Positions 60,827 through 64,000 of a stretch of 64,000 nt of DNA are shown here, piece by piece. The DNA is from CAWVWD01 sp045106825 (GTDB lineage Bacteria > Bacteroidota > Bacteroidia > Chitinophagales > Saprospiraceae). The stretch is taken from contig JBGCFH010000071.1 of assembly GCA_045106825.1 (NCBI GenBank), positions 4,356-68,355 on the forward strand, read 5' to 3'. The notes under the pieces are model-generated. The model made no database searches. It had not been told where the DNA came from and worked only from the letters and a program-made list of their open reading frames with translations. Numbering within the stretch: position 1 is the first letter of the stretch; every line of letters begins with the position of its first letter. The position numbers were made by a program, and so were the translations under genes.

Positions 60827-61393
60827 TTATTTTTCGTTGTTTTCTACTTTTGCTTCATTTGTAAAAATGCTAAAAATCGTTTTGCCATAATTTCTTACTT
60901 GACTTAGGTTTGGATGATTTTTGAAATTATGATTTGGATTATGTTCTAATACAAACCAGCCTTCCGCTTTTAGCATGCTTTTCTCAAAAATCAAATCAGG
61001 AATACTATCCAAACTTCCCAAACCATAAGGTGGACCAGCAAAAATATAATCCCATTGACTATGAGCAGTTTCTATAAATTTGAAAACATCCGCTTTGATA
61101 ATCGTCATTTTGTCTTCAATATCCAGTTTTTTAGCGGTTTCCTTCGCAAATCGCACACAACCACCAAATTTATCTACATAAGTAGCATCTTCACAACCTC
61201 TTGATATAAATTCATAACTATGATTTCCTGTACCACCAAAAAGGTCTAAAACTCTTAATTCATCGAAATAAAAGTTATTATTAATGACATTAAATAATCC
61301 TTCTTTTGCAAAATCAGTTGTTGGTCTTGTTGGCCAATTTTTGGCTGGTGGAAAAAACTTTCTTCCCTTAAATTTTCCTGCTATTATTCTCAT
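60827..61393 (-). CDS. rsmD: RsmD-type 16S rRNA methyltransferase
   Basis: 188 residues. MRIIAGKFKGRKFFPP and PTRPTTDFAKEGLFN start as in RsmD. SAM site LDLFGGTGNHSYEF (50-62). The catalytic motif normally DPPY reads FAGPPY (118-123): the Asp is replaced by Gly (GGT codon). RsmD methylates G966 of 16S rRNA in other bacteria. The rest of the sequence looks conserved, so I keep the function with the note that a Bacteroidota variant motif could explain it. Neighbour coaD lies downstream. Confidence 0.85.
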   Translation of the reverse strand: MRIIAGKFKGRKFFPPAKNWPTRPTTDFAKEGLFNVINNNFYFDELRVLDLFGGTGNHSYEFISRGCEDATYVDKFGGCVRFAKETAKKLDIEDKMTIIKADVFKFIETAHSQWDYIFAGPPYGLGSLDSIPDLIFEKSMLKAEGWFVLEHNPNHNFKNHPNLSQVRNYGKTIFSIFTNEAKVENNEK

Positions 61394-61398
61394 TTATA

Positions 61399-61485
61399 TA
61401 AGTAGTAGATAATAGGTAATAAGTAATAGGTAAAAATAAGATTGTTAAAATTCACTACTTATTACCTATTACTTACTACTTATTA
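61399..61485. repeat. Stuttering inverted repeat of TAATAAGTAATAGG words
   Basis: Left: GTAGTAGATAATAGGTAATA and more; right: ACTACTTATTACCTATTACT and more, pairing into one hairpin. It separates the RsmD and potassium channel genes. Similar words appear near 63836. Confidence 0.7.
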
Positions 61486-61486
61486 C

Positions 61487-62551
61487 TTAATCTGGTTCAC
61501 TCCATTTTATCATTTCTTTCTTGAACTTTTGGACTTGTTTTTCATTTCCTAAAACGATGATTTTCATTCCGGATTGAATGATAGAATCTGCTGATGGATT
61601 GATGGTATAATTACCATTTATATCACGAAGTCCTATTACGTTCACTCCTGTTCGACCTCGAATATTGAGACTTTTGATAGATTTTCCTAAGTATTCGTAA
61701 CCGATAGAATCCGTTTCGATTTCTTCAAACTGAATTTGGGCAGAACCCATATTTGAAATCAGTGTAAAAAATTCAACAACTTCGGGTTTGCGAACTAAAG
61801 TCGCCATATAAAATCCACCTAATCGTTCAGGAACAACGACTTGATCTGCTCCAGCACGTTTTAACTTTTTCTCTGTAATTTTTTCAACCGCACGACTAAT
61901 GATGTTTAGTTTGTGATTGAGTTGTCGGGCAGAAAGCGTGATAAAAACATTTTCTGCATCTTCGCCAGTTGTTACGATTAACGATTTTGCATTATTAATA
62001 CCAGCTTCTTTAAGAATTTGATCATGTGTCGCATCACCTTCTAAGAATAGAAAGTCATCTTGCAAACGCAATTCATTGATTTTTTCTTTACTATTTTCAA
62101 TCACGACAAAAGGAACATTATTTTTCATAAATTCCTGTGTGATTTCTTGTCCATGGCGACCAAATCCACATATTATCGTGTGGTCACGTAGTTCCTGAAT
62201 TTTTTGATACACTCGATAATCTTTTAAATATTTTTGTAATTCACCATCTAAAATAAAAGAAGTTACGGTAGAAATTGCATAAGCAGCAACTCCCATATTA
62301 AGAATAATCAAAATGGATGCAAACAACCTTCCTATTTCAGATAAACTTTTTACTTCGCCATAACCAACCGTCGAAATCGTAATGATTTCCATGTAAAAGG
62401 CTTCCGAAAATGTATAACCTTCAATTATCATAAATCCAGCTATACCGAATATAACGACACCTAATAATGCCAATAAGGAAGAGTTAAAACGTCGAAGATA
62501 TCGAGCCGTTTTTTCAAATCTTAATGCTTCGTAAAACTGGAGTTTAATCAT
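61487..62551 (-). CDS. Potassium channel with TrkA/RCK domains
   Basis: 354 residues. Two-TM channel part: TM1 at ~25-44, pore helix and filter TVGYGE (61-66), TM2 ~76-100. RCK N-terminal Rossmann domain with GFGRHGQ (129-135) and acidic ligand-binding residue in PFVVIEN; TrkA-C domain from ~250 (VRKPEVVEFFTLISNMGSAQ). It gates K+ flux across the cytoplasmic membrane depending on a nucleotide or cation. Full length for 2TM-RCK channels (MthK-like). Single gene. Confidence 0.93.
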   Translation of the reverse strand: MIKLQFYEALRFEKTARYLRRFNSSLLALLGVVIFGIAGFMIIEGYTFSEAFYMEIITISTVGYGEVKSLSEIGRLFASILIILNMGVAAYAISTVTSFILDGELQKYLKDYRVYQKIQELRDHTIICGFGRHGQEITQEFMKNNVPFVVIENSKEKINELRLQDDFLFLEGDATHDQILKEAGINNAKSLIVTTGEDAENVFITLSARQLNHKLNIISRAVEKITEKKLKRAGADQVVVPERLGGFYMATLVRKPEVVEFFTLISNMGSAQIQFEEIETDSIGYEYLGKSIKSLNIRGRTGVNVIGLRDINGNYTINPSADSIIQSGMKIIVLGNEKQVQKFKKEMIKWSEPD

Positions 62552-62660
62552 ATTTATTCAGTATTTAGTTATAATGAATTTAGACAATGATGACTTTCAT
62601 GCGATTGTCATACCAAAATACTTTCTCAATATAGCTAAATAAATTTTACAAGAAAAAACC

Positions 62661-63314
62661 TTAATCATCAATAACAGATTGCCAAAGTCCATCTTTTACT
62701 GGAACATCAGCTTCAATTATAACTTCTTGATTATTAAACGGATGAATAAATACTAACTTTCGAGCGTGCAAATGAATCGAACGATCTTGATTCTTACGTT
62801 TCGCACCATACTTTACATCGCCTTTAATTGGTGAACCGATAGCTGCTAATTGCGAACGAATTTGATGATAACGACCAGTTTCTAATTCAATTTCCAATAA
62901 ATGATAATTATCTAAACTTTTTAAAAGTTTGTAATTCAAAACCGATTTTTTACCACCTTTTGAGTCATCATTATAGACTAATGATTTCTTACTTTTTGAG
63001 CCTTTTTTTAGATAATGCATCAATGTTCCATTATCCGTTTCGGGTTTGTTTTTAACCATTGCCCAGTAGTTTTTCTGAACTTTATCATTTTGAAATAAAG
63101 TAGAAAACTTACCCGCAGAATTAGAAGTTTTGGCTAACAATAAAATGCCGCTTGCTGGTCGATCTAATCTATTCACAATATAAACTCGTCTACTCAAGTG
63201 ACGTGCTACAATATCTAATGCCGAACGATCATTTGTTTGGTCAGGTTGTGTCGGCAAACCAGCAGGTTTATTGACAATAATACAATTTGCATCTTCGTGT
63301 AATATTTGTAGCAT
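62661..63314 (-). CDS. RluA-family pseudouridine synthase
   Basis: 217 residues from ATG at 63314 (MLQILHEDANCIIVNKPAGL); frame opens to 63326. Catalytic Asp at D51 in VNRLDRPASGILLLAK (H/N-R-L-D-R-x-x-S-G). Later motifs: ETGRYHQIRSQLAAIGSPIK, IHLHARKLVFIHP. It converts uridine to pseudouridine in rRNA or tRNA; which site is unknown. The S4 domain is missing, as in the RluA/TruC-like short forms. Single gene. Confidence 0.92.
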   Translation of the reverse strand: MLQILHEDANCIIVNKPAGLPTQPDQTNDRSALDIVARHLSRRVYIVNRLDRPASGILLLAKTSNSAGKFSTLFQNDKVQKNYWAMVKNKPETDNGTLMHYLKKGSKSKKSLVYNDDSKGGKKSVLNYKLLKSLDNYHLLEIELETGRYHQIRSQLAAIGSPIKGDVKYGAKRKNQDRSIHLHARKLVFIHPFNNQEVIIEADVPVKDGLWQSVIDD

Positions 63315-63342
63315 TTTGATTATCAATTTATTATAAAATAAT

Positions 63343-63376
63343 AAACCTATAAGGTTTTAAGTAACCTTATAGGTTT
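63343..63376. terminator. Hairpin between RluA-type and DUF983 genes
   Basis: Perfect 14-bp stem AAACCTATAAGGTT / AACCTTATAGGTTT with a TTAAGT loop. Likely ends the DUF983 transcript on the minus strand. Confidence 0.75.
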
Positions 63377-63422
63377 TGAGGATAAAATTTCCCACAAAGA
63401 TATATGAAAATATACTCGAAAT

Positions 63423-63827
63423 CTACTTTTTAGTAGGAATTTCTATTCGTTGAGCATCTTTCTCATAATGCACGACCATATTGATATACATTACTCTGGA
63501 TACTCGAAAAACCCATACAAACATCAACGACATGATAACAATTAAAAGAATCATCGCTTTCGCAATCGACACCTCAAACCCAAAAACCAAACCTAATACA
63601 AGTCCTAAAGAGAAAAAGCCTGTCCAGATATATGAAATAAACATTGCACCATAATAAAATCCTGGTTCAGGCATAAAGTTTTGATTACAATGTGGACATC
63701 TATCGTGCATCTCAAAGGGTTCTTTGAATGAAAAAGTTGCTGTCGGATACATATCGCCTTCATGACAACGAGGACATTGTAAGTTAGCAATACTGTACGC
63801 TTTTTGTCCTTTTTTGAAAATTCCCAT
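63423..63827 (-). CDS. DUF983 membrane protein with zinc ribbon
   Basis: 134 residues from the ATG at 63827 (MGIFKKGQKAYSIANLQCPR); the frame opens earlier to 63872. Two CxxC pairs (C18/C21 in CPRC, C44/C47 in CPHC) form a zinc ribbon, followed by PEPGFYYGAMFISYIWTGFF and two transmembrane segments (~60-82, 85-108). This is the DUF983 family of Bacteroidota and alpha-proteobacteria; function unknown. Single gene at the right end. Confidence 0.88.
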   Translation of the reverse strand: MGIFKKGQKAYSIANLQCPRCHEGDMYPTATFSFKEPFEMHDRCPHCNQNFMPEPGFYYGAMFISYIWTGFFSLGLVLGLVFGFEVSIAKAMILLIVIMSLMFVWVFRVSRVMYINMVVHYEKDAQRIEIPTKK

Positions 63828-63909
63828 TTTTACAAGTAATAAGTATAAAGTAATAGATAAGGAACAATTCAATAATAAATTTACATTTTCTAACTTGTTA
63901 TTTTTCCTT

Positions 63910-64000
63910 TCTTCTTCGTTGAAAAGCCTCGTCGATACAAAGGTATCGCCTACGTTTTTCGCCTTGAATAAAGAAAAAATTACTGCGTCATAAAACGCAA
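63910..64000 (-). repeat. Diverged third copy of the MITE-like element (cut by window edge)
   Basis: The segment CGTTTTTCGCCTT (63953-63965) matches the MITE-like element exactly, with CTTCGTTGA before and a CTGCGT word after. A hairpin CGATAC-AAAG-GTATCG (63933-63948) replaces the copy 1/2 stem CGAAGC-AAAG-GCTTCG: both changed bases have changed partners, so pairing is kept. The CCCGAG hairpin is missing. It continues beyond the window. Confidence 0.6.

Overview
The window is a low-GC (roughly one third G+C by eye) chromosome segment of a Bacteroidota bacterium. This follows from type IX secretion C-terminal sorting domains on three proteins, a MurF-alanine racemase fusion, a GlmU-like nucleotidyltransferase with hexapeptide repeats, an OmpA/TPR/PD40 outer-membrane protein, a SusC-like N-terminus on a VWA protein, and promoters of the TTTG-N20-TAnnTTTG type, clearest before the L31 gene. 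The class cannot be fixed from sequence alone; a Saprospiria- or Flavobacteriia-like marine heterotroph is my guess. I found no rRNA, tRNA, CRISPR array or transposase.

Layout. 1-0.5 kb: 3' end of a T9SS-sorted protein. 1.3-5.8 kb: DUF4956 / CotH kinase-like / VTC polyphosphate-polymerase-like cluster. 5.9-8.6 kb: double-AAA+ ATPase. 8.6-11.2 kb: repeat-rich noncoding DNA around one secreted protein. 11.2-17.7 kb: housekeeping genes (L31 type B, GlmU-like, ECF sigma factor, metal-dependent hydrolase, GrpE, DnaJ, pterin dehydratase). 17.7-25.3 kb: MOSC, TonB-like, PrsW, FolD, DinB-like and NRDE genes. 25.4-33.4 kb: glycosyltransferase, ferredoxin reductase, envelope proteins, VWA protein. 33.5-43.8 kb: envelope/T9SS block (OmpA-TPR protein, two barrel-type proteins, two T9SS cargo proteins). 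43.9-50.5 kb: Cys/Lys/Ala repeat protein, bile-acid symporter family protein, TlpA-like thioredoxin, IF-3, SDR. 50.9-55.2 kb: nucleotidase, then a compact three-gene locus that reads as a toxin-antitoxin-chaperone (TAC) system with a SecB-like chaperone, directly followed by murF-alr. 55.3-63.8 kb: GCS2-CBS protein, small lipoproteins, GNAT, CoaD, RsmD-like, K+ channel, RluA-type synthase, DUF983.

The two most interesting items are the TAC locus (51.5-52.8 kb: ADP-ribosyltransferase-like toxin candidate, small antitoxin candidate with an aromatic C-terminal segment, SecB-like protein) and a family of short noncoding repeats. The main repeat is a 169-171 bp element with terminal inverted repeats, present as two near-identical inverted copies at 9.0 and 20.3 kb. 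A diverged third copy at the right edge shows compensatory changes that keep its hairpin. Other short repeat modules are scattered through the intergenic regions, one showing an apparent deletion between short direct repeats. Many genes end in clear hairpin terminators, which are listed.
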